DNA from: Alphaproteobacteria bacterium
GTDB lineage: Bacteria; Pseudomonadota; Alphaproteobacteria; Rs-D84
DNA length: 64,000 nt
Direction of reading: 5' to 3'
Assembly: GCA_009777955.1 (NCBI GenBank)
Contig: WRKW01000002.1
Location: forward strand, 152,155-216,154
The notes under the pieces were generated by a model that made no database searches, was not told where the DNA came from, and saw only the letters and a program-made list of their open reading frames with translations. Of this stretch, positions 1 to 7,931 are shown piece by piece; within the stretch, counting starts at the first letter, position 1; each line of letters opens with the position of its first letter. A program made the position numbers and the translations under genes.

Positions 1-45
1 GAGCTTTCACTAGGTGCACGTTATCAAGAAGCTGGTTACGCCTAA
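1..45 (+). CDS. C-terminal end of an unidentified protein, cut by the window edge
   Basis: Frame 1 is open from the first base and reads ELSLGARYQEAGYA before a TAA. A U-rich hairpin follows about 60 bases later, which fits the end of a gene. Fourteen residues are too few to assign a family, and the frame could be open by chance. Confidence 0.25.
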   Translation, partial: ELSLGARYQEAGYA

Positions 46-105
46 TATCCAGGGTTGCTTCTTTTTCTTCCAAAGTTTGTCTTACTTGCTTCATTATAAA
101 AAAGG

Positions 106-146
106 TGCTCCCGAAGCAAGTCCACAGGAGCATAAGGTTGTTTTTT
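106..146 (+). terminator. possible intrinsic terminator
   Basis: TGCTCC and GGAGCA form a 6-bp stem, followed seven bases later by a run of six T. The stem is short and the T run is offset, so this is weak. It would end whatever gene enters from the left edge. Confidence 0.3.
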
Positions 147-252
147 ATAAGGACTTGCTTTTATATAGAACTGTTTCTTTCACAATAGTTACCCTATGTG
201 AACTATTTTTCAATCATTTAATTTCAGTTTTTTGATAGAAGGTATTTGGTCA

Positions 253-609
253 TTATTTTGTCTCTGTTAGTGAACGCCCCAGCTGAGAAGCATCAAACTC
301 GAACCCAGAGCGATAATAAACCTCAAGGGCCGCTCGCATATTTGATTCTTTTTGCTCAATTTTATACTGTGGCTGGTTCAATATCTGCTGAATTGCCGCG
401 TCCACTTCAAGCTCGTCATTCATATCAATCCATGAAAATCCCTTTGGCATGTCGATAAGGAAATACCCCGGAATACCGCACTCAGGATGCTTTTTAATTT
501 TTATTCCACTGATACAAAAGCTGTCGTTTATCGTAACGGAACAGGTTGCCAAGACCCCGTCCTTTTTGTCTGTTCGGTCGATGACTATTTGAGTTACAGT
601 TGCTGACAT
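253..609 (-). CDS. SpoVG-family protein
   Basis: A protein of 118 residues. Its first half carries the pattern of SpoVG family proteins: an opening strand (VTQIVIDR), then LATCSVTINDSFCISGIKI and GYFLIDMPKG. SpoVG was named for sporulation and septation in Firmicutes; it is a small nucleic-acid-binding regulator found in many non-sporulating bacteria. The rest (about residues 60-118) is longer than usual and resembles nothing I recognise. The ORF track starts at 618, but the ATG at 609 has AAGGA eight bases upstream and is preferred. The gene is alone, facing the left edge. The family call is fairly secure; the role here is unknown. Confidence 0.6.
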   Translation of the reverse strand: MSATVTQIVIDRTDKKDGVLATCSVTINDSFCISGIKIKKHPECGIPGYFLIDMPKGFSWIDMNDELEVDAAIQQILNQPQYKIEQKESNMRAALEVYYRSGFEFDASQLGRSLTETK

Positions 610-942
610 GATTTTCATCCTTGCTTTTGATTGTAAATTTAGAATCAGAGAGTGGCAACGGAATCAAGCTAAACCACTCTCTATACATAAATAGAACTAT
701 GGATTACGATTTGGATGCATTTACCATAATTTTCATCGGGGAAAAATTAGCTCAATTAGGCGTTTCTGTGCAAAAACGGCATAAAATTGCTTTTTTAACT
801 TGATTTTTGCTAATTTTGGGGTTATTATGCGCCACGTGATTTGATTGGGACGTGAACTGTGACGTGAAACGACTGAATCAATGACCAAAAGCTTTGGGTT
901 TGATAGACAAAACCTCTGAAATCTAACAAATTTGGAATTTCA

Positions 943-972
943 GCGGGATACCCGTCAATCCCGCCATTTTTT
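943..972 (+). terminator. terminator-like hairpin upstream of tRNA-Glu
   Basis: GCGGGAT pairs with ATCCCGC across an 8-base loop and is followed by CCATTTTTTATA. No plus-strand gene precedes it, so what it ends is unclear. The rest of 610-997 shows no convincing gene. Confidence 0.45.
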
Positions 973-997
973 ATAAAGTGGTACCACGCAAGTTTTT

Positions 998-1073
998 GGC
1001 CCCATCGTCTAGAGGCCTAGGACACCGCCCTTTCAAGGCGAGAACGGGGGTTCGAATCCCCCTGGGGCTGCCA
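998..1073 (+). tRNA. tRNA-Glu (anticodon TTC)
   Basis: A full cloverleaf: acceptor GGCCCCA pairs with TGGGGCT (one G-T pair), anticodon loop CTTTCAA with TTC, T loop TTCGAAT, discriminator G and an encoded CCA. It decodes GAA/GAG and lies 127 bases upstream of rpsD. Confidence 0.95.
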
Positions 1074-1200
1074 AAACTAACCGCGTATCAAAGCTTTTCC
1101 GGATAATCAGAACTGAATAACCAATGGTGCCTTTGGTCGCCAAAAGGGATAAGGATTTTGTTAAACGTCTGGACAGTAATAAAAACCAAAAGGATAAAAA

Positions 1201-1833
1201 ATGGCACGCGCAGGCGCAAAGCGCAGCACACGCAAACTTAAAATCGGCCGCCGTCTTGGTGTAAACCTTTGGGGTCAGGCCAAATCCCCATTTAATAAAC
1301 GCAAATACAAACCCGGACAGCATGGCCCGACCAGCCGTGGCGGAACAAACTCTGACTATGGCAAACAGCTGAAAGCAAAGCAGACCCTGAAAGGTTATTA
1401 CGGTAATATCGGCGAAAAGAAATTCCACAGATATTATTCCGAGGCCGTGAATATGAAAGGCGACACTCCCCATAATCTCATCGGGCTTTTGGAATCCCGG
1501 CTTGATGCGATCGTATACCGCGCCAAACTGGCACCGACGGTATTTTCCGCGCGCCAGCTGGTAAGTCACGGTCATATCAATGTTAATGGAAAACGCGTTA
1601 AGATTTCCAGTTACCAGGTAAAACCCGGTGATGAAATTACCGTTTCCGCAAAGGCAAAAGAAATGCCGTTGGTGGTTTTGGCTTTGGAATCAGCGGAACG
1701 CGACTTCACGGACTATGTAAAAGTAAATTCCGGTGAATTTACCGCAACCTTTGTCCGTGTACCCGCATTGGAAGATGTCCCCTATCCGGTACAAATGAGT
1801 CCGGAACTGGTTATCGAATTCTATTCAAGATAA
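1201..1833 (+). CDS. rpsD: 30S ribosomal protein S4
   Basis: A protein of 210 residues that matches S4 along its whole length. S4 binds 16S rRNA early in small-subunit assembly and also takes part in decoding fidelity. The N-terminal region ([20 protein letters not shown]) lacks the four zinc cysteines of the C+ type. The S4 RNA-binding domain follows (about residues 95-160: [37 protein letters not shown]). AAAGGAT lies just upstream of the ATG. A U-rich hairpin follows the stop codon, so the gene ends its own transcript. It probably has its own promoter or shares that of tRNA-Glu. Confidence 0.97.
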   Translation: MARAGAKRSTRKLKIGRRLGVNLWGQAKSPFNKRKYKPGQHGPTSRGGTNSDYGKQLKAKQTLKGYYGNIGEKKFHRYYSEAVNMKGDTPHNLIGLLESRLDAIVYRAKLAPTVFSARQLVSHGHINVNGKRVKISSYQVKPGDEITVSAKAKEMPLVVLALESAERDFTDYVKVNSGEFTATFVRVPALEDVPYPVQMSPELVIEFYSR

Positions 1834-1850
1834 TGAATCCGAACATTTAT

Positions 1851-1878
1851 AAAAACTCGCAAACTTTGCGGGTTTTTA
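1851..1878 (+). terminator. rpsD intrinsic terminator
   Basis: AAAAACTCGCAAA and TTGCGGGTTTTT form a stem with few mismatches that ends in a T tract, 18 bases after the rpsD stop. Confidence 0.8.
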
Positions 1879-1957
1879 TTTGAACATAATCTATATGCAA
1901 AACTGTGTCACTTTGTGCATTTTTATGACGATTTATGACGCAATCCAATCGGGCAAC

Positions 1958-1987
1958 AAAAACCAAAAATCCGCAGAAACCTGCGGA
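1958..1987 (-). terminator. terminator of tRNA-Met
   Basis: On the minus strand CCGCAG-GTTT-CTGCGG is followed by ATTTTTGGTTTTTG, six bases after the tRNA CCA end. Confidence 0.7.
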
Positions 1988-1993
1988 AAACCT

Positions 1994-2068
1994 TGGTAGC
2001 GGAGGAGGGATTTGAACCCCCGACCAAAGGATTATGATTCCTGTGCTCTACCCCTGAGCTACTCCGCC
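1994..2068 (-). tRNA. tRNA-Met (elongator type, anticodon CAT)
   Basis: Acceptor GGCGGAG pairs with CTCCGCT (one G-T pair), the anticodon loop is ATCATAA, the T loop is TTCAAAT, and discriminator A is followed by an encoded CCA. The acceptor begins with a G-T pair, not the C-A mismatch of initiator tRNA, and the stem lacks the three G-C pairs of initiators, so it is read as elongator Met. Ile2 with a modified C cannot be excluded from sequence alone. Confidence 0.88.
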
Positions 2069-2181
2069 AACGGCACAAATTATATACCACAAAATCACGA
2101 AAATCAAGCGCAAATATGGGTCATTATTTTTGAATGCGCGATTTCTATGTCATGTACATGTACGATTTTCCAAAACTTCAT

Positions 2182-2682
2182 CTATCTGCTTGACACCAAA
2201 TTACGTAACACTATTCGCGTTGAGGCATCTATATCATAAAAACGAAATAATTTTCCCCGGACAAAATAATCGTCATATTTATCAGAAAAATACTCCATTC
2301 GATTATGAATTTTATCTGCCGCTTCGGGGGTCCATTTGCGTTCACGTATGGTATCCAGCCTGTGCATCCTTGATTTGGATGCAGATTTGTGGCGCGGTGC
2401 GTATTCCAAAAACCTTTCAATTGTTTTATGGTACGGCTTATTTTCAGCTTCTGCTAACATTCCCAGTTTTTTATCCAGGAATGCAAATTTATAAATTTTA
2501 TCTTCCCATTCCCCATCGGTAATTGCCGTCAAGATAAAATGATTTGGCACCATATAATACGTATACTCCAAATAATCTTCATTATTTGGTTCGGATACTT
2601 CGCCCATGGTGTACACAGTATTACTACTTAGCACGACCAAAACATATCGCAACAAAGAATCGGGGACTATATGATGTTTCAT
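2182..2682 (-). CDS. hypothetical protein, 166 residues
   Basis: I do not recognise this protein. It has no signal peptide or membrane segment. The N-terminal half is hydrophobic and strand-like (SLLRYVLVVLSSNTVY, EYTYYMVPNHFILTAITDGEWEDKIYKFAFLD). The C-terminal half is basic and charged (RHKSASKSRMHRLDTIRERKW). A soluble intracellular protein is likely. It lies alone between tRNA-Met and the divergent MazG-like gene. The length and amino-acid balance support real coding. Confidence 0.55.
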   Translation of the reverse strand: MKHHIVPDSLLRYVLVVLSSNTVYTMGEVSEPNNEDYLEYTYYMVPNHFILTAITDGEWEDKIYKFAFLDKKLGMLAEAENKPYHKTIERFLEYAPRHKSASKSRMHRLDTIRERKWTPEAADKIHNRMEYFSDKYDDYFVRGKLFRFYDIDASTRIVLRNLVSSR

Positions 2683-2740
2683 TTAAGTGTTAATATAAAC
2701 GAATTTTTACGTAAGTAAATATAATTTTTACTATCTGGAT

Positions 2741-2844
2741 GCCCAGAGATAACCAGCAAGTTTCGAACTGATAATTTTTCTGACTTTGCAATACTATCAA
2801 AGAAAATCAAAGCTTTCAGAAAAATATTGAAAACCGAAAATTAA
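2741..2844 (+). pseudogene. short coding remnant, paralogous to the peptide at 3565-3699
   Basis: One frame reads EITSKFRTDNFSDFAILSKKIKAFRKILKTEN and stops at 2844. The minus-strand ORF at 3699-3565 reads MSEITGKFRANNFDESVKLAKKIKEFF. The two DNA stretches are also clearly alike (gagataac.. and gcaagtttcga). This copy has no in-frame ATG; one extra base relative to the other copy puts its ATG out of frame, so it is read as broken. The two copies form an inverted pair around the MazG-like gene. Confidence 0.4.
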
Positions 2845-2886
2845 AGTTTTACAATCAAATCACTAAATCATACAAAAAGGAACGCA

Positions 2887-3246
2887 ATGACAAACTATGA
2901 AAAAGTTCGCGAATTCCACAAAAAATTCAATCGACCGCTTGATATAAAAAACACACCACCGGAACAAGAAGCGTTTCGAATATCACTTATTCAGGGAGAA
3001 CTGGATGAACTCCGCCAAGCAATCGCCAATAATGATATTGCCAATATTATGGAAGAATTGGTTGATGTATTATATGCAGCTTATGGAACCGCGGCAGAAT
3101 ATGGATTTGATATTGATAAAGCATTTGATTTAAAACATCAAAGCAATATGACAAAAACCGAAACCCCGGGCATTGGAAAACTCGCCAAAGGTTCTGATTT
3201 CAAGCCGGCTGATTTTTCTGAACTTGTTCGAAATTGGCAGAAATAA
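2887..3246 (+). CDS. MazG-like / PRA-PH-type NTP pyrophosphohydrolase
   Basis: A protein of 119 residues with the all-alpha NTP pyrophosphatase pattern. The helix GELDELRQAIANND is followed by EELVDVLYAAYGTAAEYGFD. The acidic E..E and E..D sets are those that bind magnesium in MazG and HisE enzymes. The C-terminal stretch AFDLKHQSNMTK is typical of single-domain members that act on (d)NTPs or related nucleotides. AAAGGAA lies six bases before the ATG. The enzyme is presumably a cytosolic house-cleaning pyrophosphatase; the substrate cannot be read from sequence. The inverted repeats on both sides suggest that this small segment was acquired or rearranged. Confidence 0.8.
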   Translation: MTNYEKVREFHKKFNRPLDIKNTPPEQEAFRISLIQGELDELRQAIANNDIANIMEELVDVLYAAYGTAAEYGFDIDKAFDLKHQSNMTKTETPGIGKLAKGSDFKPADFSELVRNWQK

Positions 3247-3325
3247 TCGCAATTTTCACAAATTAGCTTTGAACAAACTGTGAATTTTTTTGTTTATAAT
3301 CAAATAAGAGAATGCATACAAATTA

Positions 3326-3616
3326 GTGATTGATATAAATACGAGCAATACCGCATGTATTTTTAATAATAATATTATCTGCGAAGCGAAGCAAAATTGC
3401 GCCACTTATACATTTCCTGATAATATAACAGACGAAGAATTACGATTCACAAAGAAAATTATCAGCAAAAATAAAAAAGATGGATTTCCGATTGTTGGTG
3501 ATATATTGCTTTATGATCGCTTTATGCAACCAAACCTGATAGTAAAAGCAATCATATGTACAAACTATCGGCCAATGACAGTTATTCCGATGTCGCCGGC
3601 ACAAAAATTTAGATAA
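3326..3616 (+). CDS. hypothetical protein, 96 residues, GTG start
   Basis: An open frame of 96 residues with a GTG start and no strong ribosome site. The sequence is soluble, with several cysteines in its first third (CIFNNNIICEAKQNC). I do not recognise it. The 44-residue ORF on the other strand overlaps its 3' end, so one of the two is probably not real. It lies 79 bases after the MazG-like gene and could be co-transcribed with it. Confidence 0.35.
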   Translation: MIDINTSNTACIFNNNIICEAKQNCATYTFPDNITDEELRFTKKIISKNKKDGFPIVGDILLYDRFMQPNLIVKAIICTNYRPMTVIPMSPAQKFR

Positions 3617-3699
3617 TTAAAAAATTCCTTAATTTTCTTTGCCAATTTCACAGATTCATCAAAATTATTTGCTCGAAACTTGCCAGTTATCTCCGACAT
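3565..3699 (-). CDS. possible 44-residue peptide, paralogue of the remnant at 2741-2844
   Basis: ATG at 3699 opens MSEITGKFRANNFDESVKLAKKIKEFFNYLNF and stops at 3565. It is too short for the ORF track. Its only support is protein-level similarity to the plus-strand remnant at 2741-2844, including the shared SKFR/GKFR and KKIK motifs. It overlaps the 3' part of the 96-residue ORF in antisense. No ribosome site is evident. Confidence 0.3.
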   Translation of the reverse strand: MSEITGKFRANNFDESVKLAKKIKEFFNYLNFCAGDIGITVIGR

Positions 3700-3858
3700 C
3701 CGCAAACACAGTCAATTTTCATTATATATTTGAATAATTGCTTTGGGTGTGTCATAATTCATCCAAAGTAATCCGTACTTAACTATTAAAAGGATAACCG
3801 CCGCGACATAAGCCACAAAACCATCATAAAATCGTATAATAATAAAATCAAAGCAAGC

Positions 3859-4458
3859 ATGAATATATTCCTTACCCTTGATACTTGTGTGTTCGAAAAT
3901 TACAACATGAACACCGAAACAATGCTGAAACATCTGACCCCTGTTTTAAAGGCTGATACAAAATTTGTTTTGTCGGAAATCGTATTACTTGAACTTAAAA
4001 GCCATTATGAAACTACATATCGGGCGGTTTCCAGGTCGATTGAATCGGTTCAGAAAAAACTTTCAAGCTTTACAAACAATCAAGCAGTTTTCAACAAGGT
4101 TGCTGAACTGCAAAATTTCTTGCAAAAAGAAAAGGCATCAAATAACGCGTTGGATAAATATATTAAAGAAACAAAAACCGAAATCATACCATACGGAAAC
4201 ATAACTTTGAACGAAGTTGTTCATGCTTATTTCAACATGGATGCTCCGTTTCGCCCTGGCAAGAAAAAGGCCGAATTTCCAGATGCCATAGCCGTTTATT
4301 CGCTGGACAAATGGGCGGCGAACAACAATTGTAAAATAATGGCCATATCCAGCGATAACGACTGGTGCGTTTTCGCCGAAAAATATCCAGAACGGTGGAG
4401 TTGTGATAAGACGATAGAAGCCGCGGTAAAACGACTGGGATACCATGTACGTGGGTAA
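3859..4458 (+). CDS. PIN-domain protein
   Basis: A protein of 199 residues with a PIN-like nuclease layout. The N-terminal acid is in LTLDTCVFE (D8). A second acid follows in SEIVLLELKSHY, and the C-terminal acids are in KKAEFPDAIAVYSLDKWA and IMAISSDNDWCVFAEKY. This spacing, with a long helical insert (about residues 55-105), fits the larger PIN proteins (DUF4935 type) better than short VapC toxins. Such proteins are metal-dependent RNases. No antitoxin gene is adjacent, so a toxin role is not supported. The gene ends 25 bases before the ssrA promoter. Confidence 0.7.
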   Translation: MNIFLTLDTCVFENYNMNTETMLKHLTPVLKADTKFVLSEIVLLELKSHYETTYRAVSRSIESVQKKLSSFTNNQAVFNKVAELQNFLQKEKASNNALDKYIKETKTEIIPYGNITLNEVVHAYFNMDAPFRPGKKKAEFPDAIAVYSLDKWAANNNCKIMAISSDNDWCVFAEKYPERWSCDKTIEAAVKRLGYHVRG

Positions 4459-4482
4459 TTGATTTGCGCCCCTTAGATTCGC

Positions 4483-4511
4483 TTGCAATCTCCAATCCTA
4501 CGCACTATAAT
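4483..4511 (+). promoter_or_regulatory. ssrA promoter
   Basis: TTGCAA, 17 bases, TATAAT. Transcription would start near 4518, just before the acceptor part of the tmRNA. Confidence 0.8.
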
Positions 4512-4518
4512 GTGCTTG

Positions 4519-4890
4519 ACGCGAAAGCGTAGAAGATGCTGAATGCTTTATGTAATAGGCTTTTTGGACTGGGGGGCGGTACCCCACAGCTCCACCATTG
4601 ATTTTTACCAACCCCGCCAGAATGCCGGGAGAGGAACTGAAAACTAAGTAAATGCAATTACTTAATTTATTTTATATGGGGCTGACATAGTTTCGACAAT
4701 GGCTGAAAGATAAAGAGTGTATCCGGGGTTGTTCCCGCAAAAGACTGAACAAAATGAATGCGAACGATAACGTTCCGCTTAATCTGAAAATGGCTGCTTA
4801 ATGCAGGGGCGAAAGTGCCGATTGGCATCCAGCCCTTTCCATCAGATTGGGGCTTTTCCGTGTGCCTTGCAACAGAAACACGGAATTTTT
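4519..4890 (+). ncRNA. ssrA: tmRNA, circularly permuted two-piece type
   Basis: tmRNA rescues stalled ribosomes. Here the order is permuted: the T arm and acceptor 3' strand (GGGG..CCCCACAGCTCCACCA, ending at 4597) come first. A spacer of about 80 bases follows, then GGGGCTGACATAGTTTCGACA from 4678, the usual 5' end. CAGCTCC pairs with GGGGCTG as the acceptor stem. The tag frame at 4760-4801 reads ANDNVPLNLKMAA then TAA, giving A-ANDNVPLNLKMAA with the charged alanine. The hydrophobic C-terminus ending in AA is the usual protease signal. The precursor must be cut into two pieces. Exact mature ends are inferred. Confidence 0.93.
4856..4890 (+). terminator. ssrA terminator
   Basis: TTCCGTGT pairs with ACACGGAA and is followed by five T. 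Confidence 0.85.
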
Positions 4891-4909
4891 GTAAAAAAAG
4901 GATTTCAAA

Positions 4910-5155
4910 ATGCTATCCAAAATCAAAAAAATATTTTTTGTGGGAATGTTCGGTGCATTATACATTTCTTTTGTTGCCCAATTTATTTATGTCCTGACCA
5001 TGTTATTCAGTGGAAGTATAGATACGGGATTCATGGCTCTGGGAATGCTATCCATTCAATGGCTTGCGCTTATCGCTGCGCGCTATCTGTCAAAAAAATC
5101 CGCTGGCGGTCGCGAAATCTATCAGGGTGGCGGTTACCATCATAACCGCAGATAA
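4910..5155 (+). CDS. small two-helix membrane protein
   Basis: A protein of 81 residues. AAAGGATTTCAAA before the ATG is a good ribosome site. Two hydrophobic segments (about 8-34 and 38-58) are joined by a short loop, and a basic tail follows (RYLSKKSAGGREIYQGGGYHHNRR). It is probably an inner-membrane protein with both ends in the cytoplasm. I do not recognise a family. It lies just after the ssrA terminator. Confidence 0.6.
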   Translation: MLSKIKKIFFVGMFGALYISFVAQFIYVLTMLFSGSIDTGFMALGMLSIQWLALIAARYLSKKSAGGREIYQGGGYHHNRR

Positions 5156-5237
5156 GATTCCACCGAAAGTATATTAAAGTTTAAAGTACGCCAGTTTTTT
5201 ATTGCGTAAATTGTCGTAAGTATTTAATAATATAAAT

Positions 5238-5549
5238 ATGAAGAAACTAATCGTAATTTTAACAATTTCTGCATTTATGATGCCGTCGTTCGGTTCTTTG
5301 ATACCATGTGCGGAAAATCCGCATTGCACCATTGTTCCGACAGATGGATGTTCCGTAGTAGTCAAAAATGGACGCAATGGCCCTGAGTATGTAGAATCCT
5401 GTCCACCGTCGGCAAAGGGCGGCAGTGGCACCAAGACCATATTGATTGTTGTGGCCAGTGGGCTGGCATTTGCCGGCGTGATGTATTATTTATTCAAAAC
5501 ACCATCTTCGAAAAATATAGACGGACATGTCCAGTTGGCAGCGTTTTAA
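5238..5549 (+). CDS. small exported or membrane protein with cysteines
   Basis: A protein of 103 residues. It begins with a signal-like segment (MKKLIVILTISAFMMPSFGS). A short cysteine-bearing periplasmic part follows (C24, C30, C38, C55 approximately), then one C-terminal transmembrane helix (TILIVVASGLAFAGVMYYLF). No known domain is visible. The stretch between 5550 and the lon start holds nothing else. Confidence 0.55.
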   Translation: MKKLIVILTISAFMMPSFGSLIPCAENPHCTIVPTDGCSVVVKNGRNGPEYVESCPPSAKGGSGTKTILIVVASGLAFAGVMYYLFKTPSSKNIDGHVQLAAF

Positions 5550-5620
5550 AATCTGCATAGCGGGGAAAATTTTCTATTATCCCTTGCAATCTGTTCCAAA
5601 TTCTTTATATTATAGCTGTC

Positions 5621-7381
5621 ATGAAACATTACATACTTCCCCTTCGCGATTTGGTATTCCAACCCGGCCTTACCGTACCGATTTATCTTGAAAATCCGAC
5701 CAGCGTGCTGGCCATGGAAACCGCCGCAAAAGAAAAACAACAAATTATCTTGGTCGCCCAAAAAGGTTGGAATTATCCCACCAAACCTGGCGAGCTTTAT
5801 ACTGTCGGAACACGCGCAGATATTATCCAGGTGTTGCGTCTGCCAGACAGCAGCATTCACGCCATGGTTCAAACTGTCGCGCCGGTTCGGATTTCCGACA
5901 TCATCGCCCTGCCCGAAGGTATTTTTGTATGCGATACCAAAGATATTCCCCAGATAGATGATTCAAAATGTGAAAAGACGCTTGCCCTGCGGGACAAACT
6001 TGCGGATAATCTTTCACGCATAGCACGTTCCAAACGAATAGACCTTGGGCGGTTGCGCGTTGTTGTTAATTCATATCCCATTGCTGCATTCATAGATGCC
6101 GTAATACAGATGACCGGTATAGAGCCAGATGTAGCGGTACAGATACTTGGCATGAAAACTTTTTCCGAAAAACTGAATGCCCTGTTGGAACAAGTTGCAT
6201 TGTTTGTTGAAATGGCGAAAATTGACGAAGCAATAAACCGTCGTGTAAACAACCAAATGGATTCTGGTCGCAAAGAAGCGATTTTGCATGAAAAAATGCG
6301 CGCTATTCAAAAAGAGCTGGGCGACGACGATGAAATGGACAATTTATCGTTGCAAAAACGTATCGATGCCACCACCCTGCCCGAAGATGCCCGTAATAAA
6401 GCAATGTCCGAATGCAAGCGGTTACGCCATCTGCAACCTATGTCAACAGAAGCATCTGTTCTTAAAACATATCTGGATGAATTGCTTTCAATGCCATGGG
6501 GAAAATCCGACAACATACAAATCGACCTGATGGCTGCGCGGACAGAATTGGATAAAGAACACAGCGGAATGGATGGTGTAAAAGAAAGAATCCTGGAACA
6601 CCTTGCCGTAATGAAAAAGACTGGCAATATGCGCGGAAGCATTTTATGCCTGGTCGGTGCACCGGGCGTTGGAAAAACTTCGCTTGGCCGATCAATCGCG
6701 AACGCATTGGGACGAAAATATCACCGTATGGCTTTGGGCGGCGTTCATGACGAAGCGCATTTCCGCGGCCACCGCAAGACCTATATCGGGTCGCAACCGG
6801 GTCGTATCATGGATGCTCTGAAGCGTTGTGGCGCGAATAACCCGGTTATAGTGTTGGACGAAATCGATAAGATGGGGCGCGATTATCGCGGCGATCCCGA
6901 AGCTGCTTTGCTTGAAATACTTGATCCGGAACAAAATAAAACTTTCCGTGACCACTATCTGGAGGTCGATTTTGACCTGTCAAACGTATTGTTTATAGCA
7001 ACAGCGAATTCTCTGAATCTTTCACCGGCACTGAAAGACCGTATGGAAATAATAGAAATACCGGGCTATGCAGAAGATGAAAAGGTCACAATCGCACGTA
7101 ATCACCTGATTCGCCGTGCGGCGGCGGATACCGGATGGGATTTTGAAAACATTACCATGGGCGACGATGCTTTACGGCATATAATAAGCAAACATACGGC
7201 AGAGCAAGGTGTCCGCGAACTGCGGCGCGAAATAACGGCTGTATTACGCCGGACATTGCTAGAGCTTGGCGGTGACGACGCACCCACAGAATTTACAAAA
7301 GACAAAATCGACTGCTTGCTGGCGAACCGTAAATCATGCGGTTTCAGCAAACGCATAGGATTTAATGCCGCAAGGGCTTAA
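5621..7381 (+). CDS. lon: Lon-type AAA+ protein lacking the protease domain
   Basis: A protein of 586 residues, whereas full Lon has about 780-820. The N-terminal substrate-binding domain opens with ILPLRDLVFQPG. The helical region and AAA+ module follow: Walker A GAPGVGKT near residue 346, the RGHRKTYIGSQPGRI segment, Walker B VIVLDEIDK near 408, sensor TAN, and the helical lid with EQGVRELRREI. The frame then stops at RIGFNAARA, where the serine-lysine protease domain should begin; no remnant of that domain follows. The stop is followed immediately by tsaB, so the truncation is not an assembly end. It may act as an unfoldase or chaperone, or be a decaying copy. The intact ATPase motifs argue for a kept function. 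Confidence 0.85.
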   Translation: MKHYILPLRDLVFQPGLTVPIYLENPTSVLAMETAAKEKQQIILVAQKGWNYPTKPGELYTVGTRADIIQVLRLPDSSIHAMVQTVAPVRISDIIALPEGIFVCDTKDIPQIDDSKCEKTLALRDKLADNLSRIARSKRIDLGRLRVVVNSYPIAAFIDAVIQMTGIEPDVAVQILGMKTFSEKLNALLEQVALFVEMAKIDEAINRRVNNQMDSGRKEAILHEKMRAIQKELGDDDEMDNLSLQKRIDATTLPEDARNKAMSECKRLRHLQPMSTEASVLKTYLDELLSMPWGKSDNIQIDLMAARTELDKEHSGMDGVKERILEHLAVMKKTGNMRGSILCLVGAPGVGKTSLGRSIANALGRKYHRMALGGVHDEAHFRGHRKTYIGSQPGRIMDALKRCGANNPVIVLDEIDKMGRDYRGDPEAALLEILDPEQNKTFRDHYLEVDFDLSNVLFIATANSLNLSPALKDRMEIIEIPGYAEDEKVTIARNHLIRRAAADTGWDFENITMGDDALRHIISKHTAEQGVRELRREITAVLRRTLLELGGDDAPTEFTKDKIDCLLANRKSCGFSKRIGFNAARA

Positions 7382-7382
7382 A

Positions 7383-7931
7383 ATGTCCATATTGGTTATC
7401 GACACATCTTCATCGGGAATCGGATTGGTACTGAATGGCACAGTAAAACACATCGATACGGACAAACAGTCTTTGGCGTTACCCATTGAAACCGAAAAAT
7501 TTCTGATTGAAAACGATGCAAAATGGCACGACCTGACTGCCATAGGGGTCGTCGTAGGTCCGGGCAGCTTTACCGGAATTCGCATTGGGATTGCCTATGC
7601 AAAGGGACTTTCGATTGGTTTGGATATACCGGTCATACCTGTTAATGCTTTTGAAATTTATCTGCAACGCACACCGGACGCATTTGTCGCAATTGATTCA
7701 AACCGTGGGGATTTCTTTACCGCATCGGCGGATCTTGCACCCGGAATAATGACAATTGAACAGGTCGAAACCGAACAAATGAAATGTGCACAGACAACCG
7801 GACACCGGCCTTATGATTTAGCAGATGCTTTGTTTGTAGTGGAACGCAAGCTATCTACCGGGAATAAAGAGCCTGTAATTCCAATGTACCTTCGACCGCA
7901 TTATGCTGAACAATCTTGTAAATCTTCATAA
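7383..7931 (+). CDS. tsaB: tRNA threonylcarbamoyladenosine biosynthesis protein TsaB
   Basis: A protein of 182 residues from the ATG at 7383; the track's earlier start overlaps lon and is not needed. TsaB is an inactive ASKHA-fold partner of TsaD in making t6A at position 37 of ANN-decoding tRNAs. MSILVIDTSSSGIGLVL is the usual opening, and GVVVGPGSFTGIRIGIAYAKGLSIGLDIPVIPVN is the family signature. It starts one base after the lon stop and overlaps rimI by 29 bases, so lon-tsaB-rimI is one operon. The pairing of tsaB with rimI is common in bacteria. Confidence 0.92.
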   Translation: MSILVIDTSSSGIGLVLNGTVKHIDTDKQSLALPIETEKFLIENDAKWHDLTAIGVVVGPGSFTGIRIGIAYAKGLSIGLDIPVIPVNAFEIYLQRTPDAFVAIDSNRGDFFTASADLAPGIMTIEQVETEQMKCAQTTGHRPYDLADALFVVERKLSTGNKEPVIPMYLRPHYAEQSCKSS

